From NCBI GenBank assembly GCA_016715365.1, contig JADKAM010000002.1, positions 62,001 to 126,000 of the forward strand: DNA of 64,000 nt. The letters are read 5' to 3'. The position numbers were made by a program, and so were the translations under genes. Below the pieces are notes generated by a model, which saw only the letters and a program-made list of their open reading frames with translations, did not search any database and was not told the DNA's origin. Shown here in pieces: positions 44,023-54,602 of the stretch (the first letter of the stretch is position 1; each line of letters begins with the position of its first letter). This stretch comes from Chitinophagaceae bacterium (GTDB lineage: Bacteria > Bacteroidota > Bacteroidia > Chitinophagales > Chitinophagaceae).

Positions 44023-44056
44023 AAAAAGAGGTTGTCAGAAATGGCAACCTCTTTTT
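44023..44056. terminator. Bidirectional terminator
   Basis: AAAAAGAGGTTG (44023-44034) and CAACCTCTTTTT (44045-44056) form a 12-bp perfect stem with A/T-runs on both sides, between the ends of the convergent lipoprotein and fumC genes. Confidence 0.85.
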
Positions 44057-44132
44057 ATTTATGTGTCTGGCCACTGTGAAATCTTATTTAGCAGGCCTTA
44101 TTTTTCAACCTGCTGCTGAGTGGCCTCACACT

Positions 44133-45530
44133 TTAGATCTTTCCAACCATATTGGCCGGTATTACCCATTCGTCAAATTCCTTTGCAGTTACATAACCCA
44201 GCTTAACTGCCATCTCTTTTAACGTGGTTCCTTCTTTATGTGCTTTTTGTGCAATTTCTGCCGATTTGTAGTAACCAATTTTTGTATTTAATGAAGTCAC
44301 CAGCATCAGTGAATTATCCAGATGCTTTTTGATGTTGGCTTTTATCGGCTCTAAACCAATGGCGCATTTATCATTAAAAGAAACGCAGCCATCGCCAATC
44401 AACCTGGCACTGTGTAAAAAATTATAGATCATAACCGGCTTAAACACATTCAGTTCAAAATGGCCGTTGCTGCCGCCAATGCCAATGGTAACATCGTTAC
44501 CCATCACCTGTGCGGCAATCATGGTTAATGCTTCGCATTGAGTTGGATTAACTTTGCCCGGCATGATGGATGAACCTGGTTCATTATCCGGAATGAAAAT
44601 TTCACCAATGCCACTGCGTGGGCCCGATGACAGCATGCGGATATCATTGGCGATCTTCATTAAACTAACAGCAACAGTTTTTAATGCGCCATGTGCTTCT
44701 ACAATGGCATCGTGTGCAGCCAGCGCTTCAAATTTATTTTCGGCAGTTTTAAAAGGCAGCTTGGTTAGTTTGGCAATATGCTTAGCCACGTTCACATCAT
44801 ATTTGGGAGGCGTGTTTATTCCGGTGCCAACAGCTGTGCCGCCCAATGCCAGTTCGCTTAAATGTGCCAGTGTGTTTTTAATGGCTCTTAATCCATGATC
44901 AAGCTGAGAAACATATCCGCTGAATTCCTGGCCAACCGTTAATGGCGTAGCATCCATAAAATGCGTACGGCCAATCTTTACCACTTTCATAAAAGCCTTT
45001 GCTTTTTTATCTAGTGTGTTACGCAGTTTGGTAATGCCGGGTATGGTTGTTTCCATTAAAATTTTATACGCGGCAATATGCATGGCAGTAGGGAAAGTGT
45101 CATTACTGCTCTGGCTTTTATTAACATCATCATTGGGGTGTAAATATTTTTCTTTATCGCTTAAGTTGCCGCCATTCAACACATGGCCACGGTAAGCAAC
45201 CACTTCATTTACATTCATGTTGCTTTGGGTACCGCTGCCGGTTTGCCAAACTACCAGCGGAAAATAAGCATCCAGTTTTCCATCCAGAATTTCTTTACAA
45301 ACTTTTCCGATCAGGTCGGCTTTTTTCTTTGTTAAAACGCCGGCCTCATTATTGGTAATGGCAGCTGCCTGTTTTAAATAAGCAAATGCCCTGATGATCT
45401 CTTTGGGCATTCTGTTGATGTCCTGCGCAATTTTAAAGTTATCAATACTGCGTTGGGTTTGTGCACCGTAATACGCATCGGCAGGTACTTTTACCTCGCC
45501 CATGGTGTCTTTTTCTATTCTGTATTCCAT
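44133..45530 (-). CDS. fumC: Class II fumarate hydratase
   Basis: A 465-residue cytoplasmic TCA-cycle enzyme converting fumarate to malate. The start MEYRIEKDTMGEVKVPADAYY, substrate-binding GSGTQSNMNVNEV, THFMDATPLTVGQEFSGY and the fumarase-superfamily signature GSSIMPGKVNPTQCEA (with catalytic Ser) are intact. Length fits FumC; aspartase is a possible alternative from family resemblance, but the C-terminal region (LIGDGCVSFNDKCAIGLEP) is fumarase-like. Single gene. Confidence 0.94.
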   Translation of the reverse strand: MEYRIEKDTMGEVKVPADAYYGAQTQRSIDNFKIAQDINRMPKEIIRAFAYLKQAAAITNNEAGVLTKKKADLIGKVCKEILDGKLDAYFPLVVWQTGSGTQSNMNVNEVVAYRGHVLNGGNLSDKEKYLHPNDDVNKSQSSNDTFPTAMHIAAYKILMETTIPGITKLRNTLDKKAKAFMKVVKIGRTHFMDATPLTVGQEFSGYVSQLDHGLRAIKNTLAHLSELALGGTAVGTGINTPPKYDVNVAKHIAKLTKLPFKTAENKFEALAAHDAIVEAHGALKTVAVSLMKIANDIRMLSSGPRSGIGEIFIPDNEPGSSIMPGKVNPTQCEALTMIAAQVMGNDVTIGIGGSNGHFELNVFKPVMIYNFLHSARLIGDGCVSFNDKCAIGLEPIKANIKKHLDNSLMLVTSLNTKIGYYKSAEIAQKAHKEGTTLKEMAVKLGYVTAKEFDEWVIPANMVGKI

Positions 45531-45705
45531 ATAAATATTGATTAAAAATTTGAGAGTGATTGCAAAGATAATTGATAAAAGGGAGGTAAAAATACTAAGT
45601 ATGGCGTATCAAAAAAGATATTAACATAAGGATATTTACTATTTTTTGATTATAATAATAAACATACATTTACCCTCATTCATCTTTTAACTAAATACTT
45701 CCATT

Positions 45706-48660
45706 ATGAAAAAAGGTTTACTTCTAACACTCGTGTTGGCAATGATTACCACTTTGGGGTTTTCGCAATCAGATAAATTCTGGTCTGCAAACAACGAAAA
45801 CAAGGCGGGTATTACAACAGATAAAGCTGTTGCCCGGTTGTCTTTTCCGAAACTGTTTAAATTATTTAATCTGAACACTGCTTCCCTGAGACAGCAGTTA
45901 TTTTCTGTTGTTGGAAAAAATGCTGCCCGTCATTCCACCGTTATTTCCTTGCCAAATGCAGATGGTGGTTTTGAAGAGTTTGAAGTATTTGAAGCATCAA
46001 ATTTTGAACCAGATCTGCAGGCCCGCTTTCCGGAGATCAGGGCATTTTCAGGAAAAGGGATTACTGATCAATTCGCTACTTTAAAATTAAGTATCTCTCC
46101 ACAAGGGATTCAATCTATGGTCTTCAGAACTGATAAAGAAAACGAGTTTATAGAGCCGTATTCAAATGACCATACTGTTTATGCCGTTTTCAAATCGCAA
46201 AGAGAAAAAGGAAAACTGGCATGGACATGCAGCACGGATGATAAAAACACAATGAGTGGTTTAAATTTAAAAGGCGATAATACCAGCAGTGCAACGGGCA
46301 GTTCAACCGGCACATTAAAAACCATGCGCCTGGCTCAATCATGCAACGGAGAGTATTCCAATTACTTTGGTGCAACAAGCGCAGCCCAGGTAGGGTTGGT
46401 TTTAGCAGCTTTTAATAATACACTAACCCGTTGTAATGGTGTGTATGAAAAAGACCTTGCGTTGCATTTAAATCTTATTGCGAACACAACAGCAGTTATT
46501 TATTATAGCCCGTCAACCGATCCGTATTCAACAACATTAAGCCAGTGGAACGCACAATTGCAATCTACTTTAACTGCAAATATCGGAGAAGCCAATTATG
46601 ATATTGGCCATATGTTTGGCGCATCGGGCGGTGGCGGAAACGCAGGTTGTATTGGTTGCGTTTGTGTAAATGGTTCAAAAGGAAGCGGTATCACTTCACC
46701 TGCAGATGGAATCCCGCAGGGAGATAATTTTGATATTGATTATGTGGTGCATGAAGTTGGGCATCAGTTAGGGGGAAACCACACTTTCTCTATGTCTAGC
46801 GAAGGTACCGGTGTAAATAAAGAGGTAGGTTCCGGTATCACCATCATGGGTTATGCAGGTATTACTGCACAGGATGTTGCACCGCATTCAATTGATATTT
46901 ATCACCAGGCAACCATCGCACAGATACAGGCAAACCTGGCTACAAAAACATGTCCGGTATCTACCAACATAACAGCCAATAATGTGGCACCTGTAATTGC
47001 AGCACTCAGCAATTATACTATTCCCATCAGTACACCTTTTGCATTAACAGGCTCAGCCAGTGATGCAAACGGCGATGCAATTACTTATTGCTGGGAACAA
47101 AATGATAATTCAACCACAACGGGTGCAAGCAGTGTTGCCTCCCCAACAAAAGCCACGGGCCCTAACTGGTTATCATTTCCAGCTACTGCATCCGGCACCA
47201 GATTATTTCCAAAATTATCTACCATACTTTCCGGCTTAAATGTAACACCACCTTTGCCTGGCGGCGATGCAGGTGCAAACATTGAAGCACTGAGTTCAGT
47301 TTCAAGAACATTAAACTTCAGGTTAACAGTAAGAGACAATCACGCATTCAGTTCAACCGCACCGGTTGCTGTTGGCCAAACTGCTTTTGCAGATGCAATT
47401 GTAACTGTAAGTAATACATCTGGCCCCTTTGCAGTTACTTCACCAAACACTGCTGTAACATGGGCTGGCGGTTCGGCACAAACAATTACCTGGAGCGTAA
47501 ATAATACGACTGCTGCACCGGTTAGCTGTGCCAACGTAAAAATTTCTTTAAGTACAGATGGCGGACAAACTTTCCCAACTGTATTAGCTGCGAGTACTGC
47601 AAATGATGGAACAGAGTCATTGGTGATTCCCGCAGGAGCATCAACAACAGCAAGAATAAAAGTAGAAGCGGTTGGCAATATTTTCTTTGATATTTCCAAT
47701 GTAAACTTTACCATTGGTGCACCTGCACTTTGCGGAAATGCTACAGCCTTAACAGCTTCAGCAATTACACAAACCGGTGCTACCATTAGCTGGACTGCTG
47801 TTAGTGGAGCAACCAGTTATGATGTAGATTATAAAACTAATGCAGCATCAACATGGACAAATGCGGCCACAGCCACAACTGCCACATCAGTAAATTTATC
47901 TGCATTAACTGCCGGTACATTATACGATTGGAGGGTTAGGGCTACCTGCCCCGCTGGAACAGGAAGCTATGTGCAGGCTCAGTTCACAACGACTGCACCG
48001 CCTGTTACCTGCCCGGGTATTTATGATGTAAGTACCAACGGATCAACATCAGGCGCTGCATTGATACCTTTCAATACTGATATTAAAGGTTTGCTTAGCC
48101 CATCAGGTGATAATGATTATTACCGCTTTGTAATTACAACCGGAGGAACAATTACAATGACATTAACCACATTGCCTGCTAATTATCAATTAAGATTGCT
48201 TAACAGTGCCGGAAGTACTTTGCAAACATCAAATAACAGCGGTACTACCAATGAAACAATTACCAGGACAGTAACAGCCGGCACTTATTATGCAAGGGTA
48301 TATCCACAGGGTAGCGCAAACAATGCAACGAACTGTTATACTTTAAAAGTTCAGTTAGGTACTGCCAGTCGCAATACCGGTTTTGAAAAGGTAGAAATGT
48401 TCTCTTCTGATAAACTTTCCATTTCGCCCAATCCTGTTTCATATACAACAAACATGCTGTTTAAAGCTGAATCAGCAGGGATGGCTGATGTAATTATTAC
48501 CAATCAGCAGGGTAGTGTTGTTTTAAGAAGATCAATGGCTGTAACAGCCGGAGAGAATATTAAAATGCTTGATGTAAGCAGATTGCCATCAGGTTTTTAT
48601 TATGTTAAACTACAAAATGGCAGCAGTGTTCAAATGGCCAGGATTGTTATTTCGAAATAG
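45706..48660 (+). CDS. T9SS-exported reprolysin-like metallopeptidase
   Basis: A 984-residue secreted protease. After the signal peptide (ending GFSQ) and a propeptide comes an M12B/reprolysin-like domain with zinc motif HEVGHQLGGNH (His349, Glu350, His353, His359) and a Met-turn in TIMGYAG. A cadherin/Ig-like region, a fibronectin type III domain (ALTASAITQTGATISWTAVS), a pre-peptidase PPC domain (YDVSTNGSTSGAALIPFNTD) and a C-terminal T9SS type A sorting domain (LSISPNPV...GFYYVKLQ...RIVISK) follow. It is thus cell-surface or released. This links functionally to the gld genes elsewhere in the window. Its own terminator follows. Confidence 0.92.
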   Translation: MKKGLLLTLVLAMITTLGFSQSDKFWSANNENKAGITTDKAVARLSFPKLFKLFNLNTASLRQQLFSVVGKNAARHSTVISLPNADGGFEEFEVFEASNFEPDLQARFPEIRAFSGKGITDQFATLKLSISPQGIQSMVFRTDKENEFIEPYSNDHTVYAVFKSQREKGKLAWTCSTDDKNTMSGLNLKGDNTSSATGSSTGTLKTMRLAQSCNGEYSNYFGATSAAQVGLVLAAFNNTLTRCNGVYEKDLALHLNLIANTTAVIYYSPSTDPYSTTLSQWNAQLQSTLTANIGEANYDIGHMFGASGGGGNAGCIGCVCVNGSKGSGITSPADGIPQGDNFDIDYVVHEVGHQLGGNHTFSMSSEGTGVNKEVGSGITIMGYAGITAQDVAPHSIDIYHQATIAQIQANLATKTCPVSTNITANNVAPVIAALSNYTIPISTPFALTGSASDANGDAITYCWEQNDNSTTTGASSVASPTKATGPNWLSFPATASGTRLFPKLSTILSGLNVTPPLPGGDAGANIEALSSVSRTLNFRLTVRDNHAFSSTAPVAVGQTAFADAIVTVSNTSGPFAVTSPNTAVTWAGGSAQTITWSVNNTTAAPVSCANVKISLSTDGGQTFPTVLAASTANDGTESLVIPAGASTTARIKVEAVGNIFFDISNVNFTIGAPALCGNATALTASAITQTGATISWTAVSGATSYDVDYKTNAASTWTNAATATTATSVNLSALTAGTLYDWRVRATCPAGTGSYVQAQFTTTAPPVTCPGIYDVSTNGSTSGAALIPFNTDIKGLLSPSGDNDYYRFVITTGGTITMTLTTLPANYQLRLLNSAGSTLQTSNNSGTTNETITRTVTAGTYYARVYPQGSANNATNCYTLKVQLGTASRNTGFEKVEMFSSDKLSISPNPVSYTTNMLFKAESAGMADVIITNQQGSVVLRRSMAVTAGENIKMLDVSRLPSGFYYVKLQNGSSVQMARIVISK

Positions 48661-48684
48661 TACAATATTTGAATTTTAAAATTT

Positions 48685-48712
48685 AAGCCCTCCGATTTAT
48701 CGGGGGGCTTTT
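48685..48712 (+). terminator. Terminator after the metallopeptidase
   Basis: AAGCCCTCCG (48685-48694) pairs with CGGGGGGCTT (48701-48710), one G-T pair, loop ATTTAT, followed by TTGTTTT. Confidence 0.8.
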
Positions 48713-48785
48713 GTTTTAAGTAAATGCTGTTTACCACTGTTTTTAATCATACATCAGTCGTATATTTAATTTTAAAAAGGGTACA

Positions 48786-50933
48786 ATGCGTCTATTTATA
48801 TTATTGCTTGCATCTCTAATTCCACTCAAACCTTTTGCACAAAATTATCAGCCCGACTGGCAATCGCTTGATCAGCGTCCTGTGCCAACCTGGTTTACCG
48901 ATGCCAAGTTCGGCATCTTTATACACTGGGGTGTGTATGCAGTGCCCGGCTGGAGTTCAAAAGGGAATTATGCGGAGTGGTACCAGCAGGGTTTGCAAAC
49001 AACTGATACGGCAAGACAAAAATTTCATAAAGCAAAATTTGGTGACCGTACTTATTACGACCTGGCCAATGATTTTAAAGCAGAATTATTTAACCCCGAT
49101 GATTGGGCAAAGCTTATTGAACAATCGGGTGCAAAATATATTGTGCTTACTTCCAAGCATCATGATGGTTTTACTTTATGGCCCAGCAAAGAAGCCAATA
49201 AAACCTGGGGCTTTAAATGGAATGCTGTTGATGTAGGGCCTAAGCGTGATTTGCTGGGCGATCTTTTTAAAGCGGTTCGTAAAACTTCTGTTCGGGCAGG
49301 AATGTATTATTCGCTTTACGAGTGGTTTAATCCATTGTGGAAATCAGATAAAGATAAATTCGTAAAAGAGCATACCTGGCCGCAAATGAAGGATCTGATC
49401 AATAATTACCAGCCGGATGTTTTCTGGACAGATGGCGATTGGGATGTTACTGCAGAAACCTGGAAGAGCCAGGAATTTTTAGCATGGCTGTATAATGAAA
49501 GTCCGGTAAAAGATAAAATTGTGGTGAATGACCGCTGGGGTTCCGGCATTCGGTTTAAACATGCAGGTATTTACACGCCCGAGTATCAACCCGATCTTGA
49601 TTTTGAAGATCACTACTGGGAAGAGAGCAGGGGCATGGGGTATAGCTATGGTTACAACCGGGAAGAAGATGCCTGGGATTATAATTCCACGCAATCGCTG
49701 GTATTGCAGTTAATTGATAAAGTAAGTCGTGGCGGAAATTTTTTATTAGACATTGGCCCTGATGAACACGGGAAAATTCCTCCCATCATGCAGGAAAGAT
49801 TATTGCAGATGGGCGAATGGTTAAAGATAAACGGAGAAGCAATTTATAATACAACCAGGTGGAAAGAAAGCAGCCAGTGGGGTGAAGGCAACAGGGAATA
49901 TAAAGACAGGAGCGGCGATATGCTTTTAAAAATAACTGTTGATCCCGATCCCGGCTATGCAGTAAAAGAAGTTTTTTATACCTACAATGCAACAACGAAT
50001 TCTTTGTATGCCATTTTACCAAAATACCCCGATAATAAAGAAGTAAAGCTTCGCAATGTAATATTGCCTGCCGGAACAACAGTAAGTTTGCTATCAACCC
50101 ATGAAAAACTTGATTGGAAAACAGTAACTGACAATACGGTAATAAAATTGCCGGAATACAATCCCAATAAAATAAAAGCACCCTATGCGCATGTTGTAAA
50201 AATTGAGGGCTATGGAAATTATATGTTTAAGCCCAAAATAAATGTGAAATATGAAAACGGTTCATTGGTGCCAACTGTAAGCATATCTGCAAATAGCCTT
50301 GCAAATATTTTTTATACAACGGATGGATCGCAACCAACCGGCAAATCAAATCTTTACCATCAGCCTTTTAAACTTGACAAGACTGCAATTATCAAAGCAG
50401 CGGCTTTTAAGATCAGTCTTCCAGGTGCATACATGCCGGCCATTGAAAGTGCAACAGTTAGCGAGCAGGTTGTAAAATATGAATGGAAGAGTGCAGTAAA
50501 AGCAGAAAATATAAAGCCGGGTATCAGTTATAAATATTATCAGCCTGAACAAAATATCAACATGGTTTCTTCTTTTAAAAGCAATGTAGTTAATGCAGGT
50601 GTTGCCAATATTATTTCTGTTGCAAGGAAACAGCGTGCCGACAAATTCGCTTTTGACTTCAGCGGCTATATTAAAATAGATAAGGACGCTGTATATGATT
50701 TCTTTACTGCATCGGATGATGGCAGTAAATTATTCATTGATGATGATGAAATAGTAAACAATGATGGCGACCATGGTACAGAAGAAAAAGGCGGCAAAGC
50801 AGCTTTAAGAAAAGGCTATCATAAAATAAAAGTATTGTATTTTGATAGCGGCGGTGGAAATGAATTAAAGGTTTTTATACAACCACAGGGTGGCATAAAA
50901 CAGGAGCTTGCTGCCGGCATATTGTTTCATTGA
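48786..50933 (+). CDS. Alpha-L-fucosidase (GH29) with PA14-like C-terminal domain
   Basis: A 715-residue exported glycosidase (signal peptide ending PFAQ). The GH29 catalytic domain shows FGIFIHWGVYAVPGW, the KHHDGF motif (124-129) and nucleophile Asp216 in FWTDGDWD. After about 470 residues comes a chitobiase-type beta-sandwich (NIFYTTDGSQPTGKSNLY), then a PA14-like lectin domain (FFTASDDGSKLFIDDDEIVN and HKIKVLYFDSGGG). The extra domains suggest binding to polymeric or cell-surface glycans. First gene of a four-gene glycosidase operon; the next gene is 13 bp away. Confidence 0.92.
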   Translation: MRLFILLLASLIPLKPFAQNYQPDWQSLDQRPVPTWFTDAKFGIFIHWGVYAVPGWSSKGNYAEWYQQGLQTTDTARQKFHKAKFGDRTYYDLANDFKAELFNPDDWAKLIEQSGAKYIVLTSKHHDGFTLWPSKEANKTWGFKWNAVDVGPKRDLLGDLFKAVRKTSVRAGMYYSLYEWFNPLWKSDKDKFVKEHTWPQMKDLINNYQPDVFWTDGDWDVTAETWKSQEFLAWLYNESPVKDKIVVNDRWGSGIRFKHAGIYTPEYQPDLDFEDHYWEESRGMGYSYGYNREEDAWDYNSTQSLVLQLIDKVSRGGNFLLDIGPDEHGKIPPIMQERLLQMGEWLKINGEAIYNTTRWKESSQWGEGNREYKDRSGDMLLKITVDPDPGYAVKEVFYTYNATTNSLYAILPKYPDNKEVKLRNVILPAGTTVSLLSTHEKLDWKTVTDNTVIKLPEYNPNKIKAPYAHVVKIEGYGNYMFKPKINVKYENGSLVPTVSISANSLANIFYTTDGSQPTGKSNLYHQPFKLDKTAIIKAAAFKISLPGAYMPAIESATVSEQVVKYEWKSAVKAENIKPGISYKYYQPEQNINMVSSFKSNVVNAGVANIISVARKQRADKFAFDFSGYIKIDKDAVYDFFTASDDGSKLFIDDDEIVNNDGDHGTEEKGGKAALRKGYHKIKVLYFDSGGGNELKVFIQPQGGIKQELAAGILFH

Positions 50934-50946
50934 TAAATAAAATTGA

Positions 50947-52407
50947 ATGAAGGGGATAAAAAAAATACTGTTCCATTTATTGCTGCTGTTTTTTATTTGC
51001 AGCAGCGGAAAAATAGCTGCCCAGCAGCAGGCCTACTTTCCTGACCCTGATACAGCCATCCAGCACCGGCTGGAAGAATGGAAAGACCTGAAATTTGGCA
51101 TATTGATGCATTGGGGAACTTACAGCCAGTGGGGCATTGTAGAAAGCTGGAGTATTTGTCCCGAAGACCTGAGCTGGGCCACAGGTGCCCGAAAAAAAGG
51201 AGTGGCTGATAATTATACTGATTATGTAAAGGCTTACGAAAATCTTAAAACCACTTTTAATCCTGTAAAATTTGATCCTGAAAAATGGGCTGCAGCAGCA
51301 AAAGATGCAGGAATGAAATATGTTGTATTCACAACAAAGCATCATGATGGGTTTTGTATGTTTGATAGCAAATACACCGATTACAAGATCACTGATAAAA
51401 ACTGCCCTTTTTCAACCAACCCAAAAGCAAATGTTACCAAAGAAATTTTTTCTGCATTCAGAAAAGAAAATTTCTGGGTAGGCGCATATTTCTCCAAGCC
51501 TGATTGGCATTCGGATACTTACTGGTGGAAGCAGTTTCCGGTAAGCGACCGTAATGCAAACTATGCTATTCAAAAATATCCGGAACAATGGAAAAATTTT
51601 ACCGACTATACACACAACCAGGTGAATGAACTGGTTAGCGATTATGGAAAGATTGATATTCTCTGGCTGGATGGTGGATGGGTGCGTAAAAAAACAGAAG
51701 AAGAAGTAAAGAATGAATTGTTTGAAACCTATGAAGGCAGCCGCTGGACCCGTAACCCGCAAAGCCAGGATATTGACATGCCACGTTTGGTAAAAGAAAT
51801 AAGAGCAAAACAACCAAAATTATTGGTGGTTGACAGGGCTGTGCCGGGTGAGCAACAAAACTATCTTACACCCGAGCAACATATACCCGATACTGGTTTA
51901 TCTTATCCCTGGGAAACCTGTATGACGATGGCTACCAGCTGGAGTTATGTTCCCAATGATGTTTATAAACCAACCAATGAGATCATTGAAAAATTAGTTG
52001 ATATTGTAAGTAAAGGCGGTAACTATTTGCTGAACATTGGCCCGGGGCCGGATGGCGAACTGGATGCTGTTGCTTACCAACGGCTGAAAGAGATAGGTAG
52101 CTGGATGAAAATAAATGGAGAAGCGATCTATAGCAGCAGAATGTTTACTGTTTTTGCTGAAGGAGATAAGATCAGGTTTACACAATTAAAAGATGGGAAG
52201 ACCCGGTATGTTCTTCTTTTTGATTTCCCGGAAGAAAAAATAACGTTATCAAAAATTCCATTTTCTAAAACTGATAAAGTACAGTTATTGGGAAACAATA
52301 AAAGCCTTACATGGAAACAAACTGCAACAGGTGTTGAGATAACAATTCCTGCAGCATTAAAATCAGCAACTGATCATGTGTGGGTTTTAAAGGTTACATC
52401 TAATTAA
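50947..52407 (+). CDS. Alpha-L-fucosidase (GH29), single-domain
   Basis: A 486-residue exported GH29 enzyme (hydrophobic signal at about 5-21, cleavage near IAAQ). It has FGILMHWGTYSQWG, KHHDGFCMFD (131-140), nucleophile Asp242 in ILWLDGGW, and NYLLNIGPGPDGEL. It differs clearly from the first GH29 (no accessory domains, LDGG rather than TDGD), which suggests different linkage or substrate. The following GH3 gene starts 5 bp after its stop. Confidence 0.92.
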   Translation: MKGIKKILFHLLLLFFICSSGKIAAQQQAYFPDPDTAIQHRLEEWKDLKFGILMHWGTYSQWGIVESWSICPEDLSWATGARKKGVADNYTDYVKAYENLKTTFNPVKFDPEKWAAAAKDAGMKYVVFTTKHHDGFCMFDSKYTDYKITDKNCPFSTNPKANVTKEIFSAFRKENFWVGAYFSKPDWHSDTYWWKQFPVSDRNANYAIQKYPEQWKNFTDYTHNQVNELVSDYGKIDILWLDGGWVRKKTEEEVKNELFETYEGSRWTRNPQSQDIDMPRLVKEIRAKQPKLLVVDRAVPGEQQNYLTPEQHIPDTGLSYPWETCMTMATSWSYVPNDVYKPTNEIIEKLVDIVSKGGNYLLNIGPGPDGELDAVAYQRLKEIGSWMKINGEAIYSSRMFTVFAEGDKIRFTQLKDGKTRYVLLFDFPEEKITLSKIPFSKTDKVQLLGNNKSLTWKQTATGVEITIPAALKSATDHVWVLKVTSN

Positions 52408-52412
52408 TTGAA

Positions 52413-54602
52413 ATGAATATCATTTTGAAAAAGAATTTTATTTTTTGTTTGCTGTTGTTTTATGTAGCCTGCTTATCTGCTCAGTCTCCTGCCTATCTCA
52501 ATGCATCAATACCCGTGGAAACACGTGTTCAGGATTTGCTTGGCAAGATGACTTTAGAAGAAAAGGCATCCCAGATAAATAATACTTCACCTGCTATTAC
52601 ACGTTTACAGATTCCGGCTTATAACTGGTGGAACGAAGCACTGCACGGAGTAGCACGTGCCGGCCTGGCTACCTCTTTTCCGCAACCCATTGGTCTGGCA
52701 GCAACATTTAATGATAAAGCCATTTATAAAATGGGCGTAATCATCAGTGATGAAGCCAGGGCAAAATATAACCAGTTTCAGCGTGAAGGAAAACATGGTT
52801 TGTATGAAGGGATTACTTTTTATTCGCCTAATATCAATATTTTTCGAGACCCCCGCTGGGGCCGTGGCCATGAAACTTTTGGTGAAGATCCATATCTGAC
52901 CGGTACTATGGGCGTTGCCTTTGTAAAAGCCATGCAGGGCGATGATCCGAATTATTTTAAAACTATATGCACGGCAAAACATTTTGCGGTACATAGCGGC
53001 CCAGAACCTACCCGCCATGAGTTTGATGTAAAGCCGCTTAAAAAAGATCTGTGGGAAACCTATTTACCTGCTTTTAAAATGCTGGCGCAGCAGGGAAAGG
53101 TCTATTCATTCATGTGTGCCTATAACAGACTGTATGGCGAACCATGCTGCAGCGATCCTTTTTTGTTGACTGATATTTTGCGAAAGCAATGGGGCTTTAA
53201 AGGATTTGTTGCAACAGATTGCGGCGCTGTGTGGGATATGTTCATGTATCATCACACAGCAAAAGATTCTGTTGAAGGTATGGCAAAAGCCATCAGGGCG
53301 GGGGTTGATAATCATTGTATGGGTTATGTGGGTGCTGTTATTCCGGCAATAAAACAGGGGCTTTTAAAAGAATCGGAACTGGATACGGCCGTAGCAAGAT
53401 TATTAAGAGCAAGATTTAAGCTGGGTATGTTTGATGATGCTTCATTGAATCCTTATGCTTCAATACCATACAGTGTAGTTAATAATGAAGTGCATAAAAA
53501 ATATGCACTGGAACTGGCAGAACAATCCATTGTTCTACTGAAAAATAAAAATGATATACTTCCTTTAGCAAAAGAAATGTTTTATGGATTCCAGGGAAAA
53601 ACAATTGCTGTTATCGGCCCTAATGCAAATGATGCTGAAATTTCTTTGGGAAACTATAACGGTGAGCCTGAGCATGTAAATACTATGCTACAAGGAATTA
53701 AAGATGTATTGGGTAGTAATGTACTGGTTCAATATGCCAAAGGTTGTTATATTATTGATACAATAAACTATAACCGGGAAAAAGATTTTAAACCGGCAAT
53801 AGCAGCTGCTAAAGATGCGGATGTGATCATTTTTGTTGGTGGTATTTCGCCCAGGCTGGAAGGCGAAGCATTGCAGGTAAAGATTGATGGTTTTGATGGC
53901 GGTGATAAAACAAATCTTGATCTTCCGGCTGTGCAAACAGCTTTATTAAAGGAATTGAAAAAAACAGGCAAACCAATTGTACTGGTTTTAATGAATGGCA
54001 GTGCGCTTTCCATTAACTGGGAAAATGAAAATATTGACGGCATTATTGAAGCATGGTATGGCGGAGAAGCTGCAGGACAGGCTGTTGCTAATATATTGTT
54101 TGGAAATTATAATCCTTCGGGAAGATTGCCATTAACTTTTTATAAATCTATTAATGATATACCGGCTTTTGATGATTATGCTATGAAAGGAAAAACCTAT
54201 CGTTATTGTGAAAAACCGGTTTTGTACCCTTTTGGTTTTGGGTTGAGTTATACAAAATTTAATTACAGTAATTTAAAATTGTCATCAACCGTGCTGAAAG
54301 AGAAAATTGAAATAACGGCGACTGTAAAAAACACCGGTAATATGGATGGCGATGAAGTGGTGCAGTTATATATTCACCAGCAAGGGCAACAGGCTATTAA
54401 AGAATTGAAGGGTTATCAACGGGTACATTTAAAAAAAGGAGAAACAAAGCAAGTGATTTTTATATTGAAGCCAGCTGATCTTTTACATTACAGCGAAGCA
54501 AAAGATAGTTTAACAGTTCTGCCGGGAAAAGTGGAAGTGCAGGTTGGAGCTTCTTCACAAGATATCAGAATACAGTCTTCTTTCTTAATAAAAAATAATT
54601 AA
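52413..54602 (+). CDS. GH3 glycoside hydrolase (beta-glucosidase/beta-xylosidase-like)
   Basis: A 729-residue exported enzyme (signal peptide ending LSAQ). It has YNWWNEALHGVARAG, DPRWGRGHETFGEDPYL, KHF (189-191), nucleophile Asp269 in VATDCGAVWDM, a C-terminal alpha/beta sandwich with EAWYGGEAAGQAVANILFG, and a fibronectin-III-like tail. TDCGAV with YNWWNEALHG points to the xylosidase-type branch of GH3. Next to three GH29 enzymes it may trim beta-linked xylose or glucose from fucosylated glycans such as xyloglucan, by inference. Its TAA overlaps the next ATG by one base (TAATG). Confidence 0.92.
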   Translation: MNIILKKNFIFCLLLFYVACLSAQSPAYLNASIPVETRVQDLLGKMTLEEKASQINNTSPAITRLQIPAYNWWNEALHGVARAGLATSFPQPIGLAATFNDKAIYKMGVIISDEARAKYNQFQREGKHGLYEGITFYSPNINIFRDPRWGRGHETFGEDPYLTGTMGVAFVKAMQGDDPNYFKTICTAKHFAVHSGPEPTRHEFDVKPLKKDLWETYLPAFKMLAQQGKVYSFMCAYNRLYGEPCCSDPFLLTDILRKQWGFKGFVATDCGAVWDMFMYHHTAKDSVEGMAKAIRAGVDNHCMGYVGAVIPAIKQGLLKESELDTAVARLLRARFKLGMFDDASLNPYASIPYSVVNNEVHKKYALELAEQSIVLLKNKNDILPLAKEMFYGFQGKTIAVIGPNANDAEISLGNYNGEPEHVNTMLQGIKDVLGSNVLVQYAKGCYIIDTINYNREKDFKPAIAAAKDADVIIFVGGISPRLEGEALQVKIDGFDGGDKTNLDLPAVQTALLKELKKTGKPIVLVLMNGSALSINWENENIDGIIEAWYGGEAAGQAVANILFGNYNPSGRLPLTFYKSINDIPAFDDYAMKGKTYRYCEKPVLYPFGFGLSYTKFNYSNLKLSSTVLKEKIEITATVKNTGNMDGDEVVQLYIHQQGQQAIKELKGYQRVHLKKGETKQVIFILKPADLLHYSEAKDSLTVLPGKVEVQVGASSQDIRIQSSFLIKNN

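Noticed and set aside
47340..47786. A 148-codon Val/Ala-rich frame antisense to the metallopeptidase
   Set aside because: Its composition is the mirror image of the Thr/Ala-rich FnIII region; no independent evidence for a gene.
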